From Bombus terrestris (lineage: Eukaryota > Arthropoda > Insecta > Hymenoptera > Apidae): DNA of 64,000 bases. How positions within the stretch are numbered: position 1 is the first letter of the stretch; the number at the start of each line of letters is the position of its first letter. The notes below the pieces were generated by a model. It was not told where the DNA came from. It did not search any database and saw only the letters and a list, made by a program, of their open reading frames with translations. The stretch is from contig NC_063279.1 in NCBI RefSeq assembly GCF_910591885.1, positions 15,376,001-15,440,000 on the forward strand, read 5' to 3'. Shown here piece after piece: positions 1-15,390 of the stretch. The translations under genes and the position numbers were made by a program.

Positions 1-2036
1 TACGTTATAACGTATAACGTTATATGGTATTACGTTATAACGTATAACGTTATATACTAGTACTATATATCGTGTAACGTTATACAATATTACGTTATAA
101 CGTATAACGTTATATAGTGCTACGTTATAACGTACGACGTTATATAGTATTACGTTATAACGTACGACGTTATATAGTATTACGTTATAACGTATAACGT
201 TATGTGGTATTACGTTATAACGTATAACGTTATATACTAGTACTATATATCGTGTAACGTTATATAGTATTACGTTATAACGTATAACGTTATATACTAT
301 TACGGTATAACGTATGACGTTATATACTATTACGGTATAACGTATAACGTTGTATACTATTCCGGTATAACGTATAACGTTATATAGTATTACGTTATCA
401 CGTACGACATTATATAGTATTACGTTATAACGTATAACGCTGTATACTATTACGGTGTAAGGTATAACGTTATATAGTATTACGTTATAACGTACAACGT
501 TATATAGTATTACGATATAACGTATAACGTTATATAGTATTACGTTATAACGTATAACGTTATATAGTAATACGTTATAACCTACGACGTTATATAGTAT
601 TACGTTATAACGTACGACGTTATATAGTATTACGTTATAACGTATAACGTTATATGGTATTACGTTATAACGTATAACGTTATATACTAGTACTATATAT
701 CGTGTAACGTTATACAATATTACGTTATAACGTATAACGTTATATAGTGCTACGTTATAACGTACGACGTTATATAGTATTACGTTATAACGTACGACGT
801 TATATAGTATTACGTTATAACGTATAACGTTATGTGGTATTACGTTATAACGTATAACGTTATATACTAGTACTATATATCGTGTAACGTTATATAGTAT
901 TACGTTATAACGTATAACGTTATATACTATTACGGTATAACGTATGACGTTATATACTATTACGGTATAACGTATAACGTTGTATACTATTCCGGTATAA
1001 CGTATAACGTTATATAGTATTACGTTATCACGTACGACATTATATAGTATTACGTTATAACGTATAACGCTGTATACTATTACGGTGTAAGGTATAACGT
1101 TATATAGTATTACGTTATAACGTACAACGTTATATAGTATTACGATATAACGTATAACGTTATATAGTATTACGTTATAACGTATAACGTTATACACTAT
1201 TACGGTATAACGTATGACGTTATATACTATTACGGTATAACGTATAACGTTATATAGTATTACGTTATAACGTACGACGTTATATAGTATTACGTTATCA
1301 CGTACGACATTATATAGTATTACGTTATAACGTATAACGCTGTATACTATTACGGTGTAAGGTATAACGTTATATAGTATTACGTTATAACGTACAACGT
1401 TATATAGTATTACGTTATCACGTACGACATTATATAGTATTACGTTATAACGTATAACGTTATGTGGTATTACGTTATAACGTATAACGTTATATACTAG
1501 TACTATATATCGTGTAACGTTATATAGTATTACGTTATAACGTATAACGTTATATACTATTACGGTATAACGTATGACGTTATATACTATTACGGTATAA
1601 CGTATAACGTTGTATACTATTCCGGTATAACGTATAACGTTATATAGTATTACGTTATCACGTACGACATTATATAGTATTACGTTATAACGTATAACGC
1701 TGTATACTATTACGGTGTAAGGTATAACGTTATATAGTATTACGTTATAACGTACAACGTTATATAGTATTACGATATAACGTATAACGTTATATAGTAT
1801 TACGTTATAACGTATAACGTTATACACTATTACGGTATAACGTATGACGTTATATACTATTACGGTATAACGTATAACGTTATATAGTATTACGTTATAA
1901 CGTACGACGTTATATAGTATTACGTTATCACGTACGACATTATATAGTATTACGTTATAACGTATAACGCTGTATACTATTATGGTGTAAGGTATAACGT
2001 TATATAGTATTACGTTATAACGTACAACGTTATATA
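1..2036. repeat. 630-bp subrepeat tract (copy A)
   Basis: Bases 1 to about 563 match 631-1,193 at a period of 630 (21 monomers), and 811-1,406 match 1,441-2,036 at the same period. Part of the pattern (361-594) recurs at 2,281-2,514. Diagnostic monomers include TATGTGGTAT, the CTGTATACTAT plus TACGGTGTAAGG pair, and GTTATCACGTACGACAT. The tract is therefore about three partly deleted copies of a 21-monomer unit. Confidence 0.88.
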
Positions 2037-2610
2037 CTAATACTATACAACGTATAACGTTATACAGTACTACGTTATAACGTATAACGTTGTATACTAT
2101 TACGGTATAACGTACAACGTTATATAGCATTACGTTATAACGTATAACGTTATATAGTAATACGATATAACGTATAACGTTATATAGTAGTACGTTATAA
2201 CGTATAACGTTATATACTATTTCGGTATAACGTATAACGTTAGATAGTATTGCGTTATAACGTATAACGTTGTATACTATTCCGGTATAACGTATAACGT
2301 TATATAGTATTACGTTATCACGTACGACATTATATAGTATTACGTTATAACGTATAACGCTGTATACTATTACGGTGTAAGGTATAACGTTATATAGTAT
2401 TACGTTATAACGTACAACGTTATATAGTATTACGATATAACGTATAACGTTATATAGTATTACGTTATAACGTATAACGTTATATAGTAATACGTTATAA
2501 CCTACGACGTTATATACTAATACTATACAACGTATAACGTTATATAGTACTACGTTATAACGTATAACGTTATATAGTAGTACGATATAACGTATAACGT
2601 TATATAGTAG

Positions 2611-4650
2611 TACGTTATAACGTATAACGTTATATACTATTTCGGTATAACGTATAATGTTATATAGTATTACATTATAACGTACAACGTTATATAGTAC
2701 TACGTTAATACGTATAACGTTGTATACTATTACGGTATAACGTATAACGTTATATAGTATTGCGTTATAACGTATAACGTTATATAGTACTACGTTGTAA
2801 CGTATAACGTTGTATACTATTACGGTATAACGTATAACGTTATATACTATTTCGGTATAACGTATAACGTTATATAGTATTACATTATAACGTATAACGT
2901 TATATAGTATTACGTTATAACGTATAACGTTATATAGTACTACGTTATAACGTATAACGTTGTATACTATTACGGTATAACGTATAACGTTAAATACTAT
3001 TTCGGTATAACGTATAACGTTATATAGTATTACATTATAACGTATAACGTTATATAGTATTACGTTATAACGTATAACGTTATATAGTACTACGTTATAA
3101 CGTATAACGCTGTATACTATTACGTTATAACGTATAACGTTATATAGTAGTACGTTATAACGTATAACGTTATATACTATTTCGGTATAACGTATAACGT
3201 TATATAGTATTACATTTTAACGTATAACGTTATAAACTATTACGGTATAACGTATAACGTTATATAGTATTACGTTATAACGTATAACGTTATATACTAG
3301 TACTATATATCGTGTAACGTTATATAATATTATGTTATAACGTATAACGTTATATAGTATTACGTTATAACGTATAACGTTATACAGTACTACGTTATAA
3401 CGTATAACGGTATATAGTATTACGTTATAACGTGTAACGTTATATAGTATTACGTTATAACGTACAACTTTACATAGTATTACGTTATAACGTACAACCT
3501 TATATAGTATTACGTTATAACGTATAACGTTATATAGTATTACGTTATAACGTATAACGTTATATGGTATTACGTTATAACGTATAACATTATATACTAT
3601 TTCGGTATAACGTGTAACGTTATATAGTAGTACGTTATAACGTATAACGTTATATACTATTTCGGTATAACGTATAATGTTATATAGTATTACATTATAA
3701 CGTACAACGTTATATAGTACTACGTTAATACGTATAACGTTGTATACTATTACGGTATAACGTATAACGTTATATAGTATTGCGTTATAACGTATAACGT
3801 TATATAGTACTACGTTGTAACGTATAACGTTGTATACTATTACGGTATAACGTATAACGTTATATACTATTTCGGTATAACGTATAACGTTATATAGTAT
3901 TACATTATAACGTATAACGTTATATAGTATTACGTTATAACGTATAACGTTATATAGTACTACGTTATAACGTATAACGTTGTATACTATTACGGTATAA
4001 CGTATAACGTTAAATACTATTTCGGTATAACGTATAACGTTATATAGTATTACATTATAATGTATAACGTTATATAGTATTACGTTATAACGTATAACGT
4101 TATATAGTACTACGTTATAACGTATAACGCTGTATACTATTACGTTATAACGTATAACGTTATATAGTAGTACGTTATAACGTATAACGTTATATACTAT
4201 TTCGGTATAACGTATAACGTTATATAGTATTACATTTTAACGTATAACGTTATAAACTATTACGGTATAACGTATAACGTTATATAGTATTACGTTATAA
4301 CCTATAACGTTATATACTAGTACTATATATCGTGTAACATTATATAATATTATGTTATAACGTATAACGTTATATAGTATTACGTTATAACGTATAACGT
4401 TATACAGTACTACGTTATAACGTATAACGGTATATAGTATTACGTTATAACGTGTAACGTTATATAGTATTACGTTATAACGTACAACTTTACATAGTAT
4501 TACGTTATAACGTACAACCTTATATAGTATTACGTTATAACGTATAACGTTATATAGTATTACGTTATAACGTATAACGTTATATGGTATTACGTTATAA
4601 CGTATAACATTATATACTATTTCGGTATAACGTGTAACGTTATATAGTAT
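2611..4650. repeat. Two tandem 1,020-bp blocks (copy A)
   Basis: Blocks 2,611-3,630 and 3,631-4,650 are each exactly 34 monomers and match nearly base for base. Rare variants are shared, including GTTAATACG (2,704 and 3,724), TACATTTTAACG (3,211 and 4,231), GTTAAATACTAT, and CGTACAACTTTACATAG. Differences are a few single bases, for example 4,061 and the last base. The flanking monomers do not match, so both ends are resolved to one monomer. Confidence 0.92.
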
Positions 4651-6810
4651 TACGTTATAACGTATATCGTTATACAGTATTACGTTATAACGTATAACGT
4701 TATATACTAATACTATACAATGTCAAACGTTATATTGTATTACGATATAACGTATAACGCTATATAGCATTCCGTTATGACGTATAACGTTATATAGTAC
4801 TACGTCATAACGTATAGCGTTATATACCAATCCTATACATCGTGTAACGTTATACAATATATCGTTATAACGTATAACGTTATATACTATGACGGTATAA
4901 CGTACAACGTTATGTAGTATTACGTTATAACGTATAACGTTATATAGTATTACGTTGTAACGTATAACGTTATATGGCATTACGTTATAACGTATAACGT
5001 TATATACTAATACTATACAACGAGTAACGTTATATTGTATTACGTTATAACGTATAACGTTGCATACTATTTCGGTATAACGTGTAACGTTATATACTAT
5101 TACGTTATAACGTACATCGTTATACAGTATTACGTTATAACGTGTAACGTTATATACTATTACGGTATAACGTATGACGTTATATACTATTACGGTATAA
5201 CGTATAACGTTATATAGTATTACGTTATAACGTACAACGTTATATACTAATACTATACAACGTATAACGTTATATAGTACTACGTTATAACGTATAACGT
5301 TGTATACTATTACGGTATAACGTACAACGTTATATAGCATTACGTTATAACGTATAACGTTATATAGTAGTACGATATAACGTATAACGTTACATAGTAG
5401 TACGTTATAACGTATAACGTTATATACTATTTCGGTATAACGTATAACGTTATATAGTATTACATTATAACGTATAACGTTATATAGTACTACGTTATAA
5501 CGTATAACGTTGTATACTATTACGGTATAACGTATAACGTTATATACTATTTCGGTATAACGTATAACGGTATATAGTATTACGTTATAACGTACGACGT
5601 TATATAGTATTACGTTATAACGTACAACTTTACATAGTATTACGTTATAACGTACAACGTTATATAGTATTACGTTATAACGTATAACGTTATATAGTAT
5701 TACGTTATAACGTATAACGTTATATGGTATTACGTTATAACGTATAACGTTATATACTAGTACTATATATCGTGTAACGTTATATAATATTACGTTATAA
5801 CGTATAACGTTATACAGTACTACGTTATAACGTATAACGTTATACAGTACTACGTTATAACGTATAACGGTATATAGTATTACGTTATAACGTGTAACGT
5901 TATATAGTATTACGTTATAACGTATAACGGTATATAGTATTACGTTATAACGTACGACGTTATATAGTATTACGTTATAACGTACAACTTTACATAGTAT
6001 TACGTTATAACGTACAACGTTATATAGTATTTCGGTATAACGTATAACGTTATATAGTATTACATTATAACGTATAACGTTATATAGTACTACGTTATAA
6101 CGTATAACGTTGTATACTATTACGGTATAACGTATAACGTTATATAGTATTGCGTTATAACGTATAACGTTATATAGTACTACGTTATAACGTATAACGT
6201 TGTATACTATTACGGTATAACGTATAACGTTATATAGTATTACGTTATCACGTACGACATTATATAGTATTACGTTATAACGTATAACGTTGTATACTAT
6301 TACGGTATAACGTATAACGTTATATGGTATTACGTTATAACGTATAACGTCATATGGTATTAGGTTATAACGTATAACGTTATATAGTATTGCGTTATAA
6401 CGTATAACGTTGTATAGTATTACGGTATAACGTATACCGTTATATAGTATTACGTTATAACGTACAACATTATATACCAATACTATTCAATGTGAAACGT
6501 TATATTGTATTACGATATAACGTATAACGCTATAGAGCATTCCGTTATAACGTATAACGTTATATAGTACTGCGTCATAACGTATAACGTTATATACTAT
6601 GACGGTATAACGTATAACGTTATGTAGTATTACGTTATAACGTATAACGTTATATAGTATTACCTTATAACGTATAAAGTTATATACTATTACGGTATAA
6701 CGTATAACGTTATATAGTATTACGTTATAACGCATAAAGTTATATAGCATTACGTTATAACGTACAACGTTATATACTAATACTATACAACGCGTAACGT
6801 TATATTGTAT
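4651..6810. repeat. Mixed-variant satellite zone (copy A)
   Basis: This zone holds marker monomers that are rare elsewhere: TACTATACAATGTCAAACG at about 4,711, CCAATCCTATACATCG at about 4,828, TACTATTCAATGTGAAACG at 6,481, and several CGTACAACTTTACATAG units. No clear internal higher-order period was found. Its duplicate is at 20,611-22,770. It is related to the end of the window (63.2-64.0 kb), which carries the same marker types. No gene is present. Confidence 0.85.
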
Positions 6811-9800
6811 TACGTTATAACGTATATCGTTATATAGTATTACGTTATAACGTATAACGTTATATAGTACTACGTTATAACATATAACGTTGTATACTAT
6901 TATGGTATAACGTATAACGTTATATACTAGTACTATATATCGGGTAACGTTATATAATATTACGTTATAACGTAAAACTTTATATAGTATTACGTTATAA
7001 CGTATAACGTTATATAGTACTACGTTATAACGTATAACGTTGTATACTATTACGTTATAACGTATAACGTTATATAGCATTACGTTATAACGTACAACGT
7101 TATATACTAATACTATACAACGCGTAACGTTATATTGTATTACGTTATAACGTATAACGTTATATAGTACTACGTTATAACGTATAACGTTATATAGTAT
7201 TACGTTATATAGTATTAGGTTATAACGTGTAACGTTATATAGTACTACGTTATAACGAATAACGTTATATAGTATTACGTTATAACGTGTAACGTTATAT
7301 AGTATTACGTTATAACGTGTAACGTTATATAGTATTACGTTATAACGTATAACGTTGTATACTATTATGGTATAACGTATAACATTATATACTAGTACTA
7401 TATATCGTGTAACGTTATATAATATTACGTTATAACGTATAACGTTATATAGTACTACGTTATAACGTATAACGTTATATAGTATTACGTTATAACGTAT
7501 AACGTTATATAGTATTACGTTATAACGTGTAACGTTATATAGTATTACGTTATAACGTGTAACGTTATATAGTATTACGTTATAACGTATAACGTTATAT
7601 AGTATTACGTTATATAGTATTACGTTATAACGTGTAACGTTATATAGTATTACGTTATAACGTATAACGTTGTATACTATTATGGTATAACGCATAACGT
7701 TATATACTAGTACTATATATCGTGTAACGTTATATAATATTACGTTATAACGTATAACGTTATATTGTATTATGTTATAACGTATAACGTTATATAGTAC
7801 TACGTTATAACGTATAACGTTATATAGTATTACGTTATATAGTATTACGATATAACGTATAACGTTATATAGTAGTACGTTATAACGTATAACGTTATAT
7901 ACTATTTCGGTATATCGTATAACGTTATACAGTATTGCGTTATAACGTATAACGTTGTATACTATTACGGTATAACGTATAACGTTATATGGTATTACGT
8001 TATAACGTATAACGTTATATGGTATTACGTTATAACGTATAACGTCATATGGTATTACGTTATAACGTATAACGTTATATAGTATTGCGTCATAACATAT
8101 AACGTTATATACTATGACGGTATAACGTATAACGTTATGTAGTATTACGTTATAACGTATAACGTTATATAGTATTACCTTATAACGTATAAAGTTATAT
8201 ACTATTACGGTATAACGTATAACGTTATGTAGTATTACGTTATAACGCATAAAGTTATATAGCATTACGTTATAACGTACAACGTTATATACTAATACTA
8301 TACAACGCGTAACGTTATATTGTATTACGTTATAACATATAACGTTGTATACTATTACGGTATAAGGTATAACGTTATATAGTATTACGTTATAACGTAC
8401 AAAGTTATATAGTATTACGTTATAACGTATGACGTTATATAGTATTACGTTATAACGTATAACGTTATATAGTATTACGTTATAACGTACGACGTTATAT
8501 AGTATTACGTTATAACGTATATCGTTATATAGTATTACGTTATAACGTACGACGTTATATAGTATTACGTTATAACGTATATCGTTATATAGTATTACGT
8601 TATAACGTATAACGTTATATAGTACTACGTTATAACATATAACGTTGTATACTATTATGGTATAACGTATAACGTTATATACTAGTACTATATATCGTGT
8701 AACGTTATATAATATTACGTTATAACGTAAAACTTTATATAGTATTACGTTATAACGTATAACGTTATATAGTACTACGTTATAACGTATAACGTTGTAT
8801 ACTATTACGTTATAACGTATAACGTTATATAGCATTACGTTATAACGTACAACGTTATATACTAATACTATACAACGCGTAACGTTATATTGTATTACGT
8901 TATAACGTATAACGTTATATAGTACTACGTTATAACGTATAACGTTATATAGTATTACGTTATATAGTATTAGGTTCTAACGTGTAACGTTATATAGTAC
9001 TACGTTATAACGTATAACGTTATATAGTATTACGTTATAACATGTAACGTTATATAGTATTGCGTTATAACGTGTAACGTTATATAGTATTACGTTATAA
9101 CGTATAACGTTGTATACTATTGTGGTATAACGTATAACGTTATATACTAGTACTATATATCGTGTAACGTTATATAATATTACGTTATAACGTATAACGT
9201 TATATAGTACTACGTTATAACGTATAACGTTATATAGTATTACGTTATATAGTATTACGTTATAACGTGTAACGTTATATAGTACTACGTTATAACGTAT
9301 AACGTTATATAGTATTACGTTATAACGTGTAACGTTATATAGTATTACGTTATAACGTGTAACGTTATATAGTATTACGTTATAACGTATATCGTAGTAT
9401 AGTATTACGTTATAACGTATAACGTTATATAGCATTACGTTATAACGTACAACGTTATATACTAATACTATACAACGCGTAACGTTATATTGTATTACGT
9501 TATAACGTATAACGTTATATAGTACTACGTTATAACGTATAACGTTATATAGTATTACGTTATATAGTATTACGTTATAACGTGTAACGTTATATAGTAC
9601 TACGTTATAACGTGTAACGTTATATAGTATTACGTTATAACGTATAACGTTATATAGTAGTACGTTATAACGTATAACGTTATATACTATTTCGGTATAA
9701 CGTATAATGTTATATAGTATTACATTATAACGTATAACGTTATATAGTACTACGTTATAACGTGTAACGTTGTATACTATTACGGTATAACGTATAACGT

Positions 9801-10260
9801 TATATAGTATTGCGTTATAACGTATAACGTTGTATACTATTATGGTATAACGCATAACGTTATATACTAGTACTATATATCGTGTAACGTTATATAATAT
9901 TACGTTATAACGTATAACGTTATATAGTATTATGTTATAACGTATAACGTTATATAGTACTACGTTATAACGTATAACGTTGTATACTATTACGTTATAA
10001 CGTATAACGTTATATACTAGTACTATATATCGTGTAACGTTATATAATATTACGTTATAACGTATAACGTTATATAGTACTACGTTATAACGTATAACGT
10101 TATATAGTATTACGTTATATAGTATTACGTTATAACGTATAACGTTATATAGTATTACGTTATAACGTGTAACGTTATATAGTATTACGTTATAACGTGT
10201 AACGTTATATAGTATTACGTTATAACGTATAACGTTATATAGTATTACGTTATATAGTAT
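6811..10260. repeat. Half-monomer-rich satellite zone (copy A)
   Basis: From about 7,201 the array contains free 15-bp half units (TACGTTATATAGTAT), for example at 7,201, 7,606, 7,831, 8,956, 9,241, 9,556 and 10,111. Each shifts the 30-bp register by 15, and a second one restores it. Full monomers here are mostly the TATACTAG plus TACTATATATCG type and the TACTATACAACGCG type. The zone is duplicated in copy B at an offset of 16,140. Confidence 0.88.
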
Positions 10261-11961
10261 TACGTTATAACGTATAACGTTATATGGTATTACGTTATAA
10301 CGTATAACGTTATATACTGGTACTATATATCGTGTAACATTATATAATATTACGTTATAACGTATAACGTTATATACTAGTACTATATATCGTGTAACGT
10401 TATATAATATTACGTTATAACGTATAACGTTATACAGTATTACGTTATAACGTGTAACGTTATATAGTATTACGTTATAACGCATAACGTTATATAGTAT
10501 TGCGTTATAACGTATAACGTTATATTATTACGTTATAACGTATAACGTTATAAACTATTACGGTATATCGTATAACGTTATATAGTATTACGTTATAACG
10601 TACAACGTTATATAGTATTACGCTATAACGTATATCGTTATATAGTATTACGTTATAACGTATAACGTTATATACTATTACGGTATAACGTATGACGTTA
10701 TATACTATTACGGTATAACGTATAACGTTATATAGTATTACGTTGTAACGTATACCGTTATATGGTATTACGTTATAACGTATAACGTTATATAGTATTA
10801 CGTTATAACGTATAACGTTATACAGTACTACGTTATAACGTATAGCGGTATATAGTATTACGTTATAACGTGTAACGTTATATAGTATTACGTTATAACG
10901 TGTAACGTTATATAGTATTACGTTATAACGCATATCGTTATATAGTATTACGTTATAACGCATATCGTTATATAGTATTACGTTATAACGTATAACGTTA
11001 TATACTATTACGGTATAACGTATGACGTTATATACTATTACGGTATAACGTATAACGTTATATACTATTACGGTATATCGTAAAACGTTGTATACTATTA
11101 CGGTATAACGTATAACGTTATATAGTATTACGTTATAACGTGTAACGTTATATAGTATTACGTTATAACGCATAACGTTATATAGTATTACGTTATAACA
11201 TATAACGTTATATACTATTACGGTATATCGTATAACGTTATATAGTATTACGTTATAACGTACAACGTTATATAGTATTACGTTATAACGTATATCGTTA
11301 TATAGTATTACGTTATAACGTATAACGTTATATGGCATTACGTTATAACGTATAACGTTATATACCAACCCTATACATCGTGTAACGTAATACAATATTT
11401 CGTTATAACGTATAACGTTATATACTATGACGGTATAACGTACAACGTTATGTAGTATTACGTTATAACGTATAACGTTATATAGTATTACGTTATAACG
11501 TGTAACGTTATATAGTATTACGTTATAACGCATATCGTTATATAGTATTACGTTATAACGTATAACGTTATATACTATGACGGTATAACGTACAACGTTA
11601 TGTAGTATTACGTTATAACGTATAACGTTATATAGTATTACGTTATACCGTATAACGTTATATGGTATTACGTTATAACGTATAACGTTATATACTAGTA
11701 CTATATATCGTGTAACGTTATATAATATTACGTTATAACGTATAACGTGATACAGTATTACGTTATAACTTGTAACATTATATAGTATTACGTTATAACG
11801 CATAACGTTATATAGTATTACGTTATAACGTACGACGTTATATAGTATTACGTTATAACGCATATCGTTATATAGTATTACGTTATAACGTATAACGTGA
11901 TATACTATGACGGTATAACGTACAACGTTATGTAGTATTACGTTATAACGTATAACGTTAT

Positions 11962-13212
11962 ATAGTATTACGTTATACCGTATATCGTTATATGGTATTA
12001 CGTTATAACGTATAACGTTATATACTAGTACTATATATCGTGTAACGTTATATAATATTACGTTATAACGTATAACGTGATACAGTATTACGTTATAACT
12101 TGTAACATTATATAGTATTACGTTATAACGCATAACGTTATATAGTATTACGTTATAACGTACGACGTTATATAGTATTACTTTATAACGTACGACGTTA
12201 TATAGTATTACGTTATAACGTATAACGTTATATGGTATTACGTTATAACGTATAACGTTATATACTAGTACTATATATCGTGTAACGTTATATGGTATTA
12301 CGTTATAACGTATAACATTATATACTATTTCGGTATAACGTGTAACGTTATATAGTATTACGTTATAACGTATAACGTTATATAGTATTACGTTATAACA
12401 TATAACGTTATACAGTACTACGTTATAACGTATAGCGGTATATAGTATTACGTTATAACGTGTAACGTTATATACCAACCCTATACATCGTGTAACGTAA
12501 TACAATATTTCGTTATAACGTATAACGTTATATACTATGACGGTATAACGTACAACGTTATGTAGTATTACGTTATAACGTATAACGTTATATAGTATTA
12601 CGTTATAACGTATAACGTTATATGGTATTACGTTATAACGTATAACGTTATATACTAGTACTATATATCGTGTAACGTTATATAATATTACGTTATAACG
12701 TATAACGTTATACAGTATTACGTTATAACGTGTAACGTTATATAGTATTACGTTATAACGTGTAACGTTATATAGTATTACGTTATAACGCATATCGTTA
12801 TATAGTATTACGTTATACCGTATAACGTTATATGGTATTACGTTATAACGTATAACGTTATATACTAGTACTATATATCGTGTAACGTTATATAATATTA
12901 CGTTATAACGTATAACGTGATACAGTATTACGTTATAACTTGTAACATTATATAGTATTACGTTATAACGCATAACGTTATATAGTATTACGTTATAACG
13001 TACGACGTTATATAGTATTACTTTATAACGTACGACGTTATATAGTATTACGTTATAACGTATAACGTTATATGGTATTACGTTATAACGTATAACGTTA
13101 TATACTAGTACTATATATCGTGTAACGTTATATGGTATTACGTTATAACGTATAACATTATATACTATTTCGGTATAACGTGTAACGTTATATAGTATTA
13201 CGTTATAACGTA
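11962..13212. repeat. 840-bp spaced duplication inside the single-copy segment
   Basis: About 11,962-12,372 matches about 12,802-13,212 at an offset of 840 (28 monomers). Shared rare variants include GTTATAACTTGTAACATT, a CTTTATAACG monomer (12,181 and 13,021) and TATAACATTATATACTATTTCGG (split here as TATAACATTATATAC then TATTTCGG). A shorter related piece at about 11,641-11,880 sits 330 bp before the first copy. CCAACCCTATACATCG occurs at 11,366 and 12,476, 1,110 bp apart. Confidence 0.8.
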
Positions 13213-13815
13213 TATCGTTATCTAGTATTACGTTATAACGTATAACGTTATATACTATTACGGTATAACGTATGACGTTATATACTATTAAGGTATAACG
13301 TATGACGTTATATACTATTACGGTATAACGTATAACGTTATATAGCATTACGTTATAACGTATAACGTTATATACTATTACGGTATAACGTATAACGTTA
13401 TATAGTATTACGTTATAACGTACAACGTTATATACTAATACTATACAATGTCAAACGTTATATTGTATTACGATATAACGTATAACGCTATATAGCATTC
13501 CGTTATAACGTATAACGTTATATAGTACTACGTCATAACGTGTAACGTTATATAGTATTACGTTATAACGTATAACGTTATATAGTATTACGGTATAACG
13601 TATGACGTTATATGCTAGTACTATATATCGTGTAACGTTATATAGTATTACGTTATAACGTATAACGTTATACAGTACTACGTTATTACGTATAACGGTA
13701 TATAGTATTACGTTATAACGTGTAACGTTATATAGTATTACGTTATAACGTACAACGTTATATAGTATTACGTTATAACGTATAACGTTATATAGTATTA
13801 CGTTATAACGTACGA

Positions 13816-15240
13816 CGTTATATAGTATTACGTTATAACGTACAACCGTTATATACTAATACTATACAATGTCAAACGTTATATTGTATTACGATATAAC
13901 GTATAACGCTATATAGCATTCCGTTATAACGTATAACGTTATATAGTACTACGTCATAACGTATAACGCTATATACCAATCCTATACATCGTGTAACGTT
14001 ATACAATATTTCGTTATAACGTATAACGTTATATACTAAGACGGTATAACTTATAACGTTATGTAGTATTACGTTATAACGTATAACGTTATATACTAGT
14101 ACTATATATCGTGTAACGTTATATAATATTACGTTATAACGTATAACGTTATACACCAATCCTATACATCGTGTAACGTTATACAATATTTCGTTATAAC
14201 GTATAACGTTATATACTAAGACGCTATAACGTATAACGTTATGTAGTATTACGTTATAACGTATAACGTTATATGGTATTACGTTATAACGTATAACGCT
14301 GTATACTATTACGGTGTAAGGTATAACGTTATATAGTATTACGTTATAACGTATAACGCTGTATACTATTACGGTGTAAGGTATAACGTTATATAGTATT
14401 ACGTTATAACGTACAACGTTATATAGTATTACGATATAACGTATAACGTTATATAGTATTACGTTATAACGTATAACGTTATATAGTATTACGTTATAAC
14501 GTACGACGTTATATAGTATTACGTTATAACGTACTACGTTATATACTATTACGGTATAACGTACAACGTTATATAGCATTACGTTATAACGTATAACGTT
14601 ATATAGTTGTACGATATAACGTATAACGTTATATAGTAGTACGTTATAACGTATAACGTTGTATACTATTACGGTATAACGTACAACGTTATATAGCATT
14701 ACGTTATAACGTATAACGTTATATAGTAGTACGATATAACGTACAACGTTATATAGTAGTACGTTATAACGTACAACGTTATATAGTATTACGTTATAAC
14801 GTGTAACGTTATATAGTATTACGTTATAACGCATATCGTTATATAGTATTACGTTATAAGGTATAACGTTATATACTATTACGGTATAACGTATGACGTT
14901 ATATACTATTACGGTATAACGTATAACGTTATATACTATTACGGTATATCGTAAAGCGTTGTATACTATTACGGTATAACGAATAACGTTATATAGTCTT
15001 ACGTTATAACGTACAACCGTTATATACTAATACTATACAATGTCAAACGTTACATTGTATTACGATATAACGTATAACGCTATATAGCATTCCGTTATAA
15101 CGTATAACGTTATATAGTACTACGTCATAACGTATAACGTTATATACCAATCCTATACATCGTGTAACGTTATACAATATTTCGTTATAACGTATAACGT
15201 TATATACTAAGACGGTATAACGTATAACGTTATGTAGTAT
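13816..15240. repeat. 1,171-bp spaced duplication carrying a shared 1-bp insertion
   Basis: About 13,816-14,070 matches 14,987-15,240 at offset 1,171, which is 39 monomers plus one base. Both copies have the same extra C (ACAACCGTT) at 13,846 and 15,017, followed by the TACTATACAATGTCAAACG marker and the CCAATCCTATACATCG marker. The shared single-base insertion marks common descent of the two copies. Confidence 0.8.
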
Positions 15241-15390
15241 TACGTTATAACGTATAACGTTATATGGTATTACGTTATAACGTATAACGCTGTATACTAT
15301 TACGGTGTAAGGTATAACGTTATATAGTATTACGTTATAACGTACAACGTTATATAGTATTACGATATAACGTATAACGTTATATAGTAT

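Larger units (their letters stand above)
1..10260. repeat. Copy A of a ~16-kb higher-order repeat
   Basis: This segment aligns to 15,961-26,400, first at a constant offset of 15,960 (532 units) up to about 6,810, then at 16,140 after a 180-bp (6-unit) indel. Reading line against line I found only a handful of single-base differences, for example at 1,115, 4,061, 4,302, 4,339 and 10,091. The match ends at about 10,260. The left end lies at or beyond the window start, so the true length is unknown. The order of monomer variants is conserved throughout, which shows duplication of the whole block and not independent amplification. Confidence 0.93.
10261..15390. repeat. Satellite segment present once in the window
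   Basis: This stretch separates copies A and B and has no second full copy in view. It is still pure 30-bp satellite. The register shifts by -2 at about 10,523 (TATATTATTACG in place of TATATAGTATTACG), by +1 at about 13,846 and by +1 at about 15,017 (ACCGTT in place of ACGTT in both cases), which restores the original register. Monomers with CATATCG, TAACTTGTAACATT and ATACCAACCC are concentrated here. If the 16-kb repeat is itself tandem, this segment would be the rest of its unit. Confidence 0.85.

Noticed and set aside
5035..5217. Short plus-strand open frame of 60 codons (and its copy at 20,995-21,177)
   Set aside because: It exists only because several TATACTAT-type monomers in a row remove the TAG stop of the consensus; the product is again monomer translation, and the second copy is part of the 16-kb duplication.
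6945..6960. CENP-B box-like motif in TATATATCGGGTAACG and in TTCGGTATAACG monomers
   Set aside because: The known box needs TTCG and CGGG at a fixed spacing with an intervening A. CGGG here lacks the upstream TTCG, and TTCGG monomers lack a downstream CGGG.
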